Source: an uncultured Methanobrevibacter sp.
GTDB lineage: Archaea; Methanobacteriota; Methanobacteria; Methanobacteriales; Methanobacteriaceae
Length of the DNA stretch: 50,569 nucleotides
Assembly (NCBI GenBank): GCA_902774685.1
Contig: CACYJH010000007.1
Location: 1-50,569 of the forward strand
Reading direction: 5' to 3'
A model generated the notes under the pieces. That model was not told where the DNA came from. It ran no database searches and saw nothing but the letters and a program-made list of their open reading frames with translations. Position numbers and translations under genes: made by a program. Of this stretch, positions 20,561-28,933 are shown piece after piece; position 1 is the stretch's first letter; each line of letters opens with the position of its first letter.

Positions 20561-21304
20561 TTACCAGAATATTCTCTCTTGTGCCTTTCTAAATCCATAA
20601 TCAAACACAATACCGATTATACCGATAATTATCATACCTACCACTACAGTTCCTGGCTGGAACAATTGACTTGCAGTCAATATCATATATCCTAAACCTC
20701 TGCTGGATGCAATCATCTCTGCGGATACGGTACACATCAAAGCGATACTTACACCTACCTTAAGTCCTGAAACGATATAAGGCAATGCGGAAGGAAGCAC
20801 GATTTTAGTTAGAATGTTCCAATTGTTTGCACCTAAAGTTTGAGCAGCTTCAATCAAGACATTATCGGTTCTCTTTACACCGTCAATGGTATAGACAAGA
20901 ACGGAGAATACACAACCGATGAAGATTACGAATACTGCTGAGGATAATCCAATACCGAACCAAAGAATGGAAAATGGAATCCATGAAATAGGTGGGATAG
21001 GTCTCAAGATACTGATGATCAATGAACTTAATCTGTCTAAAGTCTCATACCATCCAAGAATAATTCCTAAAGGTATTGCAACTACAGATGCAAGGATAAT
21101 ACCTGAAAATACCTTTATAAGAGTGCTTGAAGTATGCATAGCCAATTTTCCATTAGTTAACAAAGTCCATGCAGCAGTAAATACGTTTACAGGACTTGGT
21201 AAAATATAGTATGGAATCATGTGCAGACCATCAGTAAGAAGATACCAAATAACCAGAATTATAGCCGGTAGAATAAATGGTAAAAATTTTTTCTCAATAT
21301 TCAC
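20561..21304 (-). CDS. ABC transporter permease (SsuC/TauC type)
   Basis: 247 residues from GTG at 21304; AGTGAT lies four bases upstream, and an earlier in-frame GTG at 21313 is part of that site. About six hydrophobic helices are visible. The permease contact loop to the ATPase is EAAQTLGANNWNILTKIVLPSALPYIVSGLKVG, the EAA motif of binding-protein-dependent importers. The family (BPD_transp_1) forms a membrane homodimer for nitrate, sulfonate, taurine or pyrimidine precursors. It lies 61 bp upstream of the ATPase gene and 296 bp behind the binding-protein gene, with a terminator hairpin in that gap. Confidence 0.93.
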   Translation of the reverse strand: MNIEKKFLPFILPAIILVIWYLLTDGLHMIPYYILPSPVNVFTAAWTLLTNGKLAMHTSSTLIKVFSGIILASVVAIPLGIILGWYETLDRLSSLIISILRPIPPISWIPFSILWFGIGLSSAVFVIFIGCVFSVLVYTIDGVKRTDNVLIEAAQTLGANNWNILTKIVLPSALPYIVSGLKVGVSIALMCTVSAEMIASSRGLGYMILTASQLFQPGTVVVGMIIIGIIGIVFDYGFRKAQERIFW

Positions 21305-21600
21305 ATAAATCACTATCTAAAAAATTATTTAATATAATTTATTAACCAATAACACTTGCTTAAAAATAAATTTTTTTAAAAAAATTAATAATAATTAATT
21401 AATGAATTATATTATTTATTAGTTAATAATATGCAATCCTTTAATATATATAATTTAGCATTTAAAAAAAATCAAATATAAATGATATTAAAAAGGGATA
21501 TGAAATAAAAATAAAAATTAAAAAAAATAGAAAATAAAAAAGAAAATAAGAATTACTCCTTAGGAGTAAAACTTATTAATCAAATCTTGAAGCAATTAAC
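21305..21600. other. Intergenic gap between binding-protein and permease genes
   Basis: 296 bp without a gene. The right end holds a hairpin terminator (21553-21569). The rest is AT-rich and could hold a second promoter for the permease and ATPase genes: TATA-like sequence occurs near 21440-21455 in the minus direction. Confidence 0.5.
21553..21569 (-). terminator. Hairpin terminator/attenuator after the substrate-binding protein gene
   Basis: TTACTCC (21553-21559) and GGAGTAA (21563-21569) form a perfect 7-bp stem with a 3-nt loop. On the minus strand it is followed by TTCTTATTTTCTTTTTTATT. It lies 32 bp past the stop of the binding-protein gene, so it could end most transcripts there and give excess binding protein over transporter. 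Confidence 0.6.
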
Positions 21601-22548
21601 TTATAAATCTGCAAAGATTTGATCTTCAGTCAATGGTTTTTTGAGAAGACCTAATTTTACTTCAAGGTTCATGAATGCCATTACATTTTGTTTGTAACTG
21701 CTGTCTAAACCTGAAATGAAAGTAGTGTCTTTAATTACACTTGCTTGCAAGTCTTGATCAGGCACAATGTCCTCAGGCAAGCATTTAGCTGCTTCTGCAG
21801 GGTTTTCATTGGTGAATTTAGTAGCATTTTCATGAGCTTCCAAGACTGCTTTCAATTCATCAGGATGGTTCTTGATGAAGTCTTCTCTTGCTGCAACACA
21901 ACAACATGGGTGACCTGGGAGGATTTCTCCACTGGTTTCAACCAATTTACCATCACCATTCTTAACTGCAATGGAAGCATATGGTTCCCAAATGATCATA
22001 GCATCAACTTGACCAGCTTTTAAAGCATCAGTCATTTGAGCAGCTTTCATGGTAGTGAATTCCACATCATTGGTTGATACGCCAGCTTGGGTTAAAGCAG
22101 AGGTTAAAAGCATATTTTGAATGGTTGCTTCACCAGGGGTTGCTACGGTTTTGCCTTTTAAATCAGCTACAGTGTTGATACCACTGTTCTTATTAGCAAC
22201 AATGGAACTTCCTTCAATTTGAGCACCAGATACAACTTTTACTGGAACTCCTTGAGAAATGGAAGACATTACAGGAGTAATACCTGCATAACCAATATCA
22301 ATATCTCCACTTGCCATAGCAGTCATTAAGTCCCCACCATTGTTAAATTGAGTAAGTTCAACAGTAAGACCTTGGTCTTCAAACATTTTCTTTTCCTGTG
22401 CAACGAAAAGTGCGGTGTCGTGGTCTGAAGGCAAATGACCGATTCTTACTACATTGTCCCCAGATCCCCCGCTAGTTGCAAAGTACGCACCTACAGCTAC
22501 AAGAGCTATAAGGATAACAGCAATAATTGCGAGAATTTTTTTATCCAT
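21601..22548 (-). CDS. ABC transporter substrate-binding protein (SsuA/NMT1-like)
   Basis: 315 residues from ATG at 22548; an in-frame GTG at 22557 is inside the AGTGAT ribosome site. Residues 4-26 form a hydrophobic N-terminal signal anchor (ILAIIAVILIALVAVGAYFA) without a lipobox cysteine, followed by a Gly/Ser linker. The mature part is a type II periplasmic-binding fold: VRIGHLPSDHDTALFVAQEKKMFEDQGL, ASGDIDIGYAGITPVMSS, DLKGKTVATPGEATIQNML and GQVDAMIIWEPYASIA are typical of aliphatic sulfonate, nitrate, taurine and thiamine-precursor binders. An unusual triple cysteine occurs in GHPCCCVAARED (codons 21898-21906). It is the first gene of the importer cluster. Nearby thiD allows, but does not show, a thiamine-precursor role. 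Confidence 0.9.
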   Translation of the reverse strand: MDKKILAIIAVILIALVAVGAYFATSGGSGDNVVRIGHLPSDHDTALFVAQEKKMFEDQGLTVELTQFNNGGDLMTAMASGDIDIGYAGITPVMSSISQGVPVKVVSGAQIEGSSIVANKNSGINTVADLKGKTVATPGEATIQNMLLTSALTQAGVSTNDVEFTTMKAAQMTDALKAGQVDAMIIWEPYASIAVKNGDGKLVETSGEILPGHPCCCVAAREDFIKNHPDELKAVLEAHENATKFTNENPAEAAKCLPEDIVPDQDLQASVIKDTTFISGLDSSYKQNVMAFMNLEVKLGLLKKPLTEDQIFADL

Positions 22549-23134
22549 AAAAATCACTTTATTTTAAAAATGTTAAATAATAAGTTGTTTTTTTTAAATT
22601 ATTGTTTTAATAGATTTAAAAAAACTAATTTTTAAAAATAAAGGTTTAATAAAGCATTAAAAAAGTATTTTTTATTAGTTTATGGATTTTATAAAATAAT
22701 AATTTAAAAACTTATTACTTATATTTTAATTGTATAAAGGAAGTATATAATGTTTTTCATTAAATAAAGGCATGATAGATTAATAGTGCAAAAAATAGCT
22801 ACAATAATATAAATTTCATATATCTTAAATCGATTAAAAATATTTAAATTTAAAAAATCCTTCAAATAATAAAGCATTTTTAAAAACATTTGATAAAAAT
22901 TATAATATGGACTATTTAAAGAATATATTCAGGTTAATGAAGAATATATAACAATTGTTAATATACTGATATGCTAACATTAATGCACTATAAAAGTTAC
23001 AAAAATAAAAAAATATGCACCGATATGCTAACATCAAGAAATTTTAGATAGTTGTAATTTATTACAAATGGCTAAAAAACAATGCCAATTTTAAGAAAAA
23101 AATCAAGATCAATCCAAGATATCTAAAATCAAAA
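22549..23134. other. 586-bp AT-rich intergenic region with a 13-bp direct repeat
   Basis: No gene is seen. The left half should hold the promoter of the binding-protein gene. GATATGCTAACAT occurs at 22968-22980 and again at 23022-23034, 54 bp apart in the same orientation. The region lies directly downstream of the zinc-ribbon protein and shows no readable remains of a transposase catalytic domain. Confidence 0.5.
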
Positions 23135-23518
23135 TCATTCTTCTATATCGAAAAATTCAGGATTGCTCAATAGCTTATCCCTAAATAGCTTAGATATCCT
23201 TGAAATGCATTGTCTGCTGTAATCCAACTCTTCAGACAATTGGGTGGTTGTTTTCTTATCCAAATTAAACAGAATATATAACATGACATTAAGAGGAATT
23301 TTGCTCTTATGGAAAATTGTGCCTGAAAAGTCATTGAAATTGGCTCCACAATCCTTGCACACATATCTTCGAGTCCTGCCTTGGTTTCCCCTATTATTGA
23401 TATTATATGATTTGCATTTGGGACAATAGACTCCATTAACCCATCGGACACTCCTAAAGAATGCCATAGCCACCTGATCATCAGGAATTTCTACATCTGG
23501 ATTAATAATATCTTTCAT
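23135..23518 (-). CDS. Stand-alone IS1595-type zinc-ribbon/HTH protein (transposase N-terminal part only)
   Basis: 127 residues from ATG at 23518; the frame is open upstream to a TTG at 23560, but that adds only an Ile-rich stretch. Neither start has a clear ribosome site. The sequence AMAFFRSVRWVNGVYCPKCKS with RYVCKDCGANFNDFSGTIFHKSKIPL is the zinc ribbon of IS1595-family transposases (C-x2-C...C-x2-C, then the F-x2-SGT-x-FH motif). A short helix-turn-helix follows (TTQLSEELDYSRQCISRISKLF) and the protein then ends, without the DDE-type catalytic domain. It is either a truncated transposase or a domesticated DNA-binding protein. No terminal inverted repeats were noticed. Confidence 0.75.
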   Translation of the reverse strand: MKDIINPDVEIPDDQVAMAFFRSVRWVNGVYCPKCKSYNINNRGNQGRTRRYVCKDCGANFNDFSGTIFHKSKIPLNVMLYILFNLDKKTTTQLSEELDYSRQCISRISKLFRDKLLSNPEFFDIEE

Positions 23519-23740
23519 GATAAGGAATATTATTATTAAAATATTTATAATTTTTGTCAAACCAGTAATACTTTATTAAAATTAAATTGAATCCTCTTAG
23601 AATATTGATTAAAAATTATTTTTTTAAGAAAAGAAGAAATCTCCATCACTATTTCAATCTAAAAATCCATCCAATAAATTAAAAAAAACCAACATATAAA
23701 CTTAACATATAAATAATTAAACGAATATAAAATAAATAGG

Positions 23741-23760
23741 TTGTTGGATTTTTCCAACAA
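23741..23760 (+). promoter_or_regulatory. Perfect 8-bp hairpin in the leader of the CofE-like gene
   Basis: TTGTTGGA (23741-23748) and TCCAACAA (23753-23760) pair fully around TTTT, 31 bp before the start codon. TATA-like ACATATAAATAA (near 23705) lies upstream, so the hairpin would be in the 5' part of the mRNA or act as an operator near the transcription start. Unusually GC-containing for this AT-rich spacer. Confidence 0.5.
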
Positions 23761-23790
23761 AACTTTTATCGTTATTCAGGAGTAATAAAA

Positions 23791-24975
23791 ATGAGATGTG
23801 TTGGTACAGTAGTACGTGGAATAAGAACACCGATTATTAAAGAAAATGATGATTTAGCAACTATAGTCGTAGATTCATTGATGGCAGCGAAAGAAAGTGA
23901 AGGATTTGAATTCAAAGACAAAGACATTGTCTGCATTACCGAAGCAGTTGTAGGTATTTCAGAAGGAAACTATGTAACTGTAGACGATGTTGCAACAGAT
24001 TTAAAAAACAAGTTCCCATCCAAAAACATTGGAGTGACAAACCCTATCTTAAGTAGAAACAGATTTTCCATCATCTTAAAAGGTATTGCAAGAGCAATGG
24101 ATAAGATCACTCTCTTAACCTCTTTCCCAGCAGATGAAGTGGGAAATGGTATTTTAGATGAAGAGCTTTTAGATAAAAGCGAATACAATTTAGGAAGCGT
24201 CATCACTGAAGAGGAATATTACGAAACCTTCGGTTCATGGAAACACCCATTTACCGGAATCAATATGATTGACTTCTACAGAGAATTGATTGAAAGTGAA
24301 GACTGTGAAGTTGAATTTGTCTTCTCCAATGATGTAAAAACAATTCTTGACTATAACACTGATGTTTTAACCTGTGATATCCACACAAGAGAAAAAACCA
24401 CAAAATTGCTTAAAGAAGAAGGAGCTAATGTATACGGACTCCACGAAGTCTTAACTGAACCTGTTGGAGACTCCGGATGCAACCCTGATTTCGGATTACT
24501 CGGTTCCAACAAAGCAACAGAAGAAAGATTAAAACTTTTCCCAAAAACTGGAGACACTTTAGTTAGAGAAGTTCAAAAAAGATTAATCGACCTTACCGGC
24601 AAACAAATCGAAGTAATGGTTTACGGTGACGGTGCATTCAAAGACCCAGTCGGAAAGATTTGGGAATTAGCGGACCCTGTTGTTTCACCAGCACATACTG
24701 ATGGATTAGTAGGATATCCAAATGAAATCAAATTGAAATATGTTTCTGACAATAAATTCGCTGATTTACACGGTGATGAATTAAAAGAAGCAATCAAAGA
24801 AGAAATTAGACAAAAAGATGAAGACTTAACTGGACAAATGATTACCGAAGGAACCACTCCAAGAGTATTGACTGACTTGATCGGTTCATTATGTGACTTA
24901 ACCAGCGGTTCTGGAGATAAAGGAACTCCAGTTGTATTTATCCAAGGATACTTCGATAATTTAGCTAATGACTAA
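23791..24975 (+). CDS. Long CofE-like protein (coenzyme F420-0:glutamate ligase superfamily)
   Basis: 394 residues with AGGAGTAAT before the ATG. The N-terminus (VGTVVRGIRTPIIKENDDLATIV) and KDKDIVCITEAVVGISEGNY resemble CofE, which adds glutamate to F420-0 using GTP. A later segment (LIDLTGKQIEVMVYGDGAFKDPVGKIWELADPVV) matches the CofE region LTGKxxxVxxxDxxG. Classical CofE proteins have about 250 residues; this protein has an insertion of some 140, including FGSWKHPFTGINMIDFYRELIESEDCEVEFVFSND. It is therefore a superfamily member whose substrate is not certain; another gene elsewhere may encode the standard CofE. cofC lies 5 kb away on the same strand but in a different unit. Similar long proteins are often annotated simply as F420-0 ligase. 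Confidence 0.75.
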   Translation: MRCVGTVVRGIRTPIIKENDDLATIVVDSLMAAKESEGFEFKDKDIVCITEAVVGISEGNYVTVDDVATDLKNKFPSKNIGVTNPILSRNRFSIILKGIARAMDKITLLTSFPADEVGNGILDEELLDKSEYNLGSVITEEEYYETFGSWKHPFTGINMIDFYRELIESEDCEVEFVFSNDVKTILDYNTDVLTCDIHTREKTTKLLKEEGANVYGLHEVLTEPVGDSGCNPDFGLLGSNKATEERLKLFPKTGDTLVREVQKRLIDLTGKQIEVMVYGDGAFKDPVGKIWELADPVVSPAHTDGLVGYPNEIKLKYVSDNKFADLHGDELKEAIKEEIRQKDEDLTGQMITEGTTPRVLTDLIGSLCDLTSGSGDKGTPVVFIQGYFDNLAND

Positions 24976-25252
24976 ATTTCATATCCTTTTCTTTTTTTAT
25001 TTTTTATTATTAATTCTTTTTTTAAAAAAAAACTATTTTTATAAGTATTTCTAAACTATTATAACTATTTAATTACTATTTTTATTATTTTATCACAATT
25101 TTTATTACTATTTTTAACAAATATCCTTATTTTTTATTATTTTTTGGATTTTGGTCTTCTTTCCATATTCTCTTTTTAAAATCAAAACAACAAATTTATA
25201 AAATCTTTAAACATAATATCCATATGAATGATTAGTTTTTGGAGATGCTAAT
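24976..25252. other. Intergenic region between the CofE-like gene and pyk
   Basis: The left part is a long T-rich run (TTTTCTTTTTTTATTTTTTATT near 24987), a typical archaeal U-tract terminator for the CofE-like gene. The right part has a TATA-like element (ATTTATAAAAT, 25193-25203) about 50 bp before the pyk start, in a good position for the pyk promoter. Confidence 0.55.
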
Positions 25253-26656
25253 GTGAAGAAGACAAAAATTATAGCAAGCATTGGTCCAGCATCCGATTCT
25301 GTTGAAGTGATGACTGAAATGGTCAATAACGGCATGGATTGTGCACGCATTAACCTTAGCCATGCTACAGAAGAGAGCATAGTAAAAACAATAGAAGTTA
25401 TCAGAGAGGTTCGTAAAATATGCAATCGGCCTATTGCCATAATGTATGACACCAAAGGGCCGGAATTCAGAACATTGGAATTTGAATCTGGAGGAGTGAC
25501 TCTAAAAAAGGGAGACACAATCAGGATGAGCAAGACATGCATACACGGAAATGAAGAGGAATTTGGAGTTAATCATAGTGAAGCAATCGACTTGATAGAA
25601 GTGGGAAACAAGGTGCTTATAGACAATGCTCTTCTTGAATTGGAAGTCATAGAAAAGGAAGATGATTATGTTGTTTTGAAAGCTTTAGGAGAAGGGGACA
25701 TTAAAAACCATAAGACAGTGAATGTTCCTGGAGTTGACTTGCAATTAAAATTCCTTAGTGAAGTTGATGAAAGGGACATAGCATTTGCAGCAAAGCACTC
25801 CTGTGACTATTTGGCATTATCCTTTGTAACTGCAAAGGAAGATGTCATTGCAGCCCGTAAAATAATTGAAGAATCAGGAGGGGACGCTCTTATCATATCA
25901 AAAATTGAAAGCCACAAAGGCATTGAGAATATAGATGAGATCATTGAGGTATCCGATGGAATCATGGTGGCAAGAGGAGACTTGGGAGTGGAAGTTCCAC
26001 TTGAGAAATTGCCAATGCTTCAAAAAGGAATCATTAGAAAATGCCGTGAAAAGGGTAAATTTGCCATCGTTGCTACAGAAATGCTTGCTTCCATGTATGA
26101 AAGTCCAAGACCTACAAGGGCTGAAGTGTCAGATGTAGCAAATGCAATATTGGATGGAACAGACTGCGTAATGCTATCAGGAGAGACAACAATAGGAAAA
26201 TACCCTGCAGAATCTGTTGAAATAATGAATAGGATATGCAAATATGTGGAATCAACCATTGACTATACAAAGCATACATCTTATAAGGGAACAATAGGCA
26301 TCAGCGATACAATTGCCAGACTGGTCATAGCTGCTGTGGAATATTCTGACATCAAATTGATTGTTGCACCAACCATGACAGGATTTACAGCACGTAAGAT
26401 AAGCAATTTCAGACCAAACCCATTAATATTAGCCATTTGTCCATCTAAGCACATTGCAGAGAAGGTTGTCTTGAACTTTGGAGTCAAGGCAGTTGTAACT
26501 GACATATTTAATAATATAAATGATATGAACAAAACTGCTAAGGAAATAGCTCAAAAAGAGTTTAAATTAAATAAGGGCGATTTAATAATAGTTACTGGAG
26601 GATTCCCATTAGGTGAATCAAAAAGAACTAATCTCATAAGAATTGTAGAAATATGA
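25253..26656 (+). CDS. pyk: Pyruvate kinase
   Basis: 467 residues from GTG at 25253 (the ATG at 25251 is out of frame) with GGAGAT upstream. Converts phosphoenolpyruvate and ADP to pyruvate and ATP. Characteristic segments are the N-terminal TKIIASIGPASDSVEVMTEMV, CARINLSHAT, IMYDTKGPEFR, LIISKIESHKGIENIDEII with the catalytic Lys, MVARGDLGVEVP and FAIVATEMLASM, and DVANAILDGTDCVMLSGETTIGKYP. The C-terminal domain is complete (GDLIIVTGGFPLGESKRTNLIRIVEI). The last codons and the stop lie in the first copy of a 43-bp tandem repeat that runs downstream. Confidence 0.97.
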   Translation: MKKTKIIASIGPASDSVEVMTEMVNNGMDCARINLSHATEESIVKTIEVIREVRKICNRPIAIMYDTKGPEFRTLEFESGGVTLKKGDTIRMSKTCIHGNEEEFGVNHSEAIDLIEVGNKVLIDNALLELEVIEKEDDYVVLKALGEGDIKNHKTVNVPGVDLQLKFLSEVDERDIAFAAKHSCDYLALSFVTAKEDVIAARKIIEESGGDALIISKIESHKGIENIDEIIEVSDGIMVARGDLGVEVPLEKLPMLQKGIIRKCREKGKFAIVATEMLASMYESPRPTRAEVSDVANAILDGTDCVMLSGETTIGKYPAESVEIMNRICKYVESTIDYTKHTSYKGTIGISDTIARLVIAAVEYSDIKLIVAPTMTGFTARKISNFRPNPLILAICPSKHIAEKVVLNFGVKAVVTDIFNNINDMNKTAKEIAQKEFKLNKGDLIIVTGGFPLGESKRTNLIRIVEI

Positions 26657-26752
26657 TTTAAAAAAAATAGGATTGAAATTTAGAATTGTAGAAATATGAT
26701 TTAAAAAAAATAGGATTGAAATTTAGAATTGTAGAAATATGATTTAAAAAAA
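26639..26752. repeat. Tandem repeat copying the pyk 3' end (43-bp unit, about 2.6 copies)
   Basis: The 43-bp unit starting AGAATTGTAGAAATATGATT occurs at 26639-26681 and 26682-26724 with full identity, and a third partial copy runs from 26725 to about 26752. The first copy holds the last pyk codons RIVEI and its TGA stop; the others lie downstream and are noncoding. Confidence 0.92.
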
Positions 26753-26824
26753 GAATAAAAAAAATAAGAATAAAAAATTTAAAAAATAAAAAAATAAAAA
26801 AGGAAATGAAATAAATGCTAAAAA

Positions 26825-28714
26825 TTATCTAATTGTTATTAAACTCTTTTTAGACATGCTGTAATTCTTATTTCCAGAAGAAATTACCACTTTATGTTTA
26901 CCTCTTCTTAATTTTTTGGTATTTATTTTAGCAATTCCTTTTTTGTTTGTAGCTACAGTATAAGTCTTATACTTTTTACCAGTATAAACCTTAATCTTAA
27001 CTTTTACTCCACTAACCACTTTCTTAGTGACTTTGCTTTTTACAGTTACCTTAAAGTATTTGGATTTCTTATATCTGGCACTGATTTTTGGAGCACTGAT
27101 GGTTGTAGGAGCCTTTTTAATGGTTATTGTACTGTTTTTGGAAATGGAGTATCTTGAATCTGCAGAACTGACAACAACCTTATGAGATCCTGCAGCCAAT
27201 GATTTGGTATTGAAGATAGCCACTCCGCTCTTGTTTGTCTTGATGGTATAAGTCTTATATGTCTTTCCGGTATAAACTTTTAGAGTTAGTTTTACTCCAT
27301 TTACAGCCTTGTTTGTAGCCTTATTTTTAACTGTAACCTTGAAATACTTGGATGCACCAAAGTAATTGCTAACTTTAGGAGAGGTTAGATTTGTGGCAGC
27401 TTTTTTAACTGTAATGTAAACTGTTTCCACTATCTGGTCAAATTGGAAATTTAAATAACGAAGTTCAACCCTATGGGTTCCAATGCCTAACAAAGAGGCA
27501 TTTTTAAAGGAAAGGATTCCATTATTTCCAATTCCTGCCTCAAGTTCATATATTGTCCTATTATCACCTGTGAAAACATATAAGGTCGCAGAAAGGTAAC
27601 AATCAGAAATATTATCTCCTTCCGCAAGGAATTTTATATCCAAAGCTTTGCTAGAGTTATAAGTTGTAGTGAGATTGCTTACAGTTGCTACAAGGGAATG
27701 CTTAACAAACTGATTATCCAATCTGAAATATCCGGAATATTCTGTAGTATTGTCACCATTGATTAAAGTGAGACTTGCATTATGGACACTGATTGGCATT
27801 GGAGTGCTGTTTTCAAAAATACAATCCTTAATGATGCTATCGCCAAACAAATCGACGATTCCTCCAACACTGTAGTTTTCTCCAGCACGATTGCCAGTGA
27901 AATTGGAACTTATAATAGTGCATGGATTAAGAGAATATATGGCACCACCTACAGCAGTGACATCATATCCACCTTCAGAGCTTACATTATTGTTCTTAAA
28001 ACTGCAGTTTTCAATGTATAAACTCTTTGCATCAGTGTAAATAGCTCCAGCTGCAGGCCAGTCATAATGATGATAAACATAATTTTTTTCAAAAATACTG
28101 TTTGTGATTGATACATCACTGGAATTTCCTGCCACATAAATAGCACCAGCCATATAAGCATAATTATTGCTAAAAGTACAATTCTCAATTATTAATGAGG
28201 AATTTGAAGAGATTGCACCCCCTCTTCCATCTTCATTACAACCACCGATGAAGTTTATATTTTTAAAGCTCACTACAAGATCACTTGGGTGGATAATAAA
28301 AAAATTTGCTCCTGCCAATCCAGAATTGGTTTCCAAGAATGTTGCTCCGTTGGAAGTACCAACAAAACTCAATGACTTGTTAACATGAAGCGTATACCCT
28401 TCAAAAGTACCTTCCAATTCAAAACAGTCATTTTCATTTGCATTGTAAATCATCTCTTGGAACTCTCCGAAACTGTAATCATCAGGATTAATGACCGGAT
28501 TTTCTTCCCCCTCTTTTAAAATATCTTTATCATTCAGACTATTGTCACGTGAAATAGATTCTTCAATTTCCAAGTCAGAAGTTGAATCTTCCGCTATAGC
28601 GATTTGATCATTCCCTTCAAATCCCTGATTGAAATCTTCTGAAGCGGAAACCATTCCTATACTTAGAATAAATAACAGAAATATAGAAATAATCATCAAT
28701 TTTTTCTTTAACAT
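26825..28714 (-). CDS. Adhesin-like surface protein with beta-helix and two basic Ig-like repeats
   Basis: 629 residues, complete; GGTGA precedes the ATG by four bases. Residues 1-25 are a signal peptide (MLKKKLMIISIFLLFILSIGMVSA). An acidic spacer is followed by a beta-helix from about residue 75 to 330 with GGAIYS, NCTFSNN and NCSFKNN repeats. A middle Ig-like part comes next. Two C-terminal repeats of about 95 residues each (near 437-532 and 533-629) share SKYFKVTVK, VYTGK-YKTYT and KVVISS motifs. The last repeat is very rich in Lys, which might bind the negatively charged pseudomurein wall; this is inference. No transmembrane anchor is seen at the C-terminus. It is surface-exposed or secreted. 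The role in attachment is assumed from the family. Confidence 0.9.
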   Translation of the reverse strand: MLKKKLMIISIFLLFILSIGMVSASEDFNQGFEGNDQIAIAEDSTSDLEIEESISRDNSLNDKDILKEGEENPVINPDDYSFGEFQEMIYNANENDCFELEGTFEGYTLHVNKSLSFVGTSNGATFLETNSGLAGANFFIIHPSDLVVSFKNINFIGGCNEDGRGGAISSNSSLIIENCTFSNNYAYMAGAIYVAGNSSDVSITNSIFEKNYVYHHYDWPAAGAIYTDAKSLYIENCSFKNNNVSSEGGYDVTAVGGAIYSLNPCTIISSNFTGNRAGENYSVGGIVDLFGDSIIKDCIFENSTPMPISVHNASLTLINGDNTTEYSGYFRLDNQFVKHSLVATVSNLTTTYNSSKALDIKFLAEGDNISDCYLSATLYVFTGDNRTIYELEAGIGNNGILSFKNASLLGIGTHRVELRYLNFQFDQIVETVYITVKKAATNLTSPKVSNYFGASKYFKVTVKNKATNKAVNGVKLTLKVYTGKTYKTYTIKTNKSGVAIFNTKSLAAGSHKVVVSSADSRYSISKNSTITIKKAPTTISAPKISARYKKSKYFKVTVKSKVTKKVVSGVKVKIKVYTGKKYKTYTVATNKKGIAKINTKKLRRGKHKVVISSGNKNYSMSKKSLITIR

Positions 28715-28933
28715 ATTTTCACCAAAAAACTATAAAAAAATTTTAAGAAATTATTAAAAGCTTCAAAATACTCTTTTCTTAAAAGATTATTTATTAATTA
28801 ACTTATTTAAGGCTTTATATATAATGTTTATAATACTGAAAAAAATTTAGAAAAATAGCTGAAAATTAAATAATTTCAAAAATGAGTAAAATTCTGTTAA
28901 TTTTAAAAAAAAGAATAAAAAAAGTAAAAAGAA

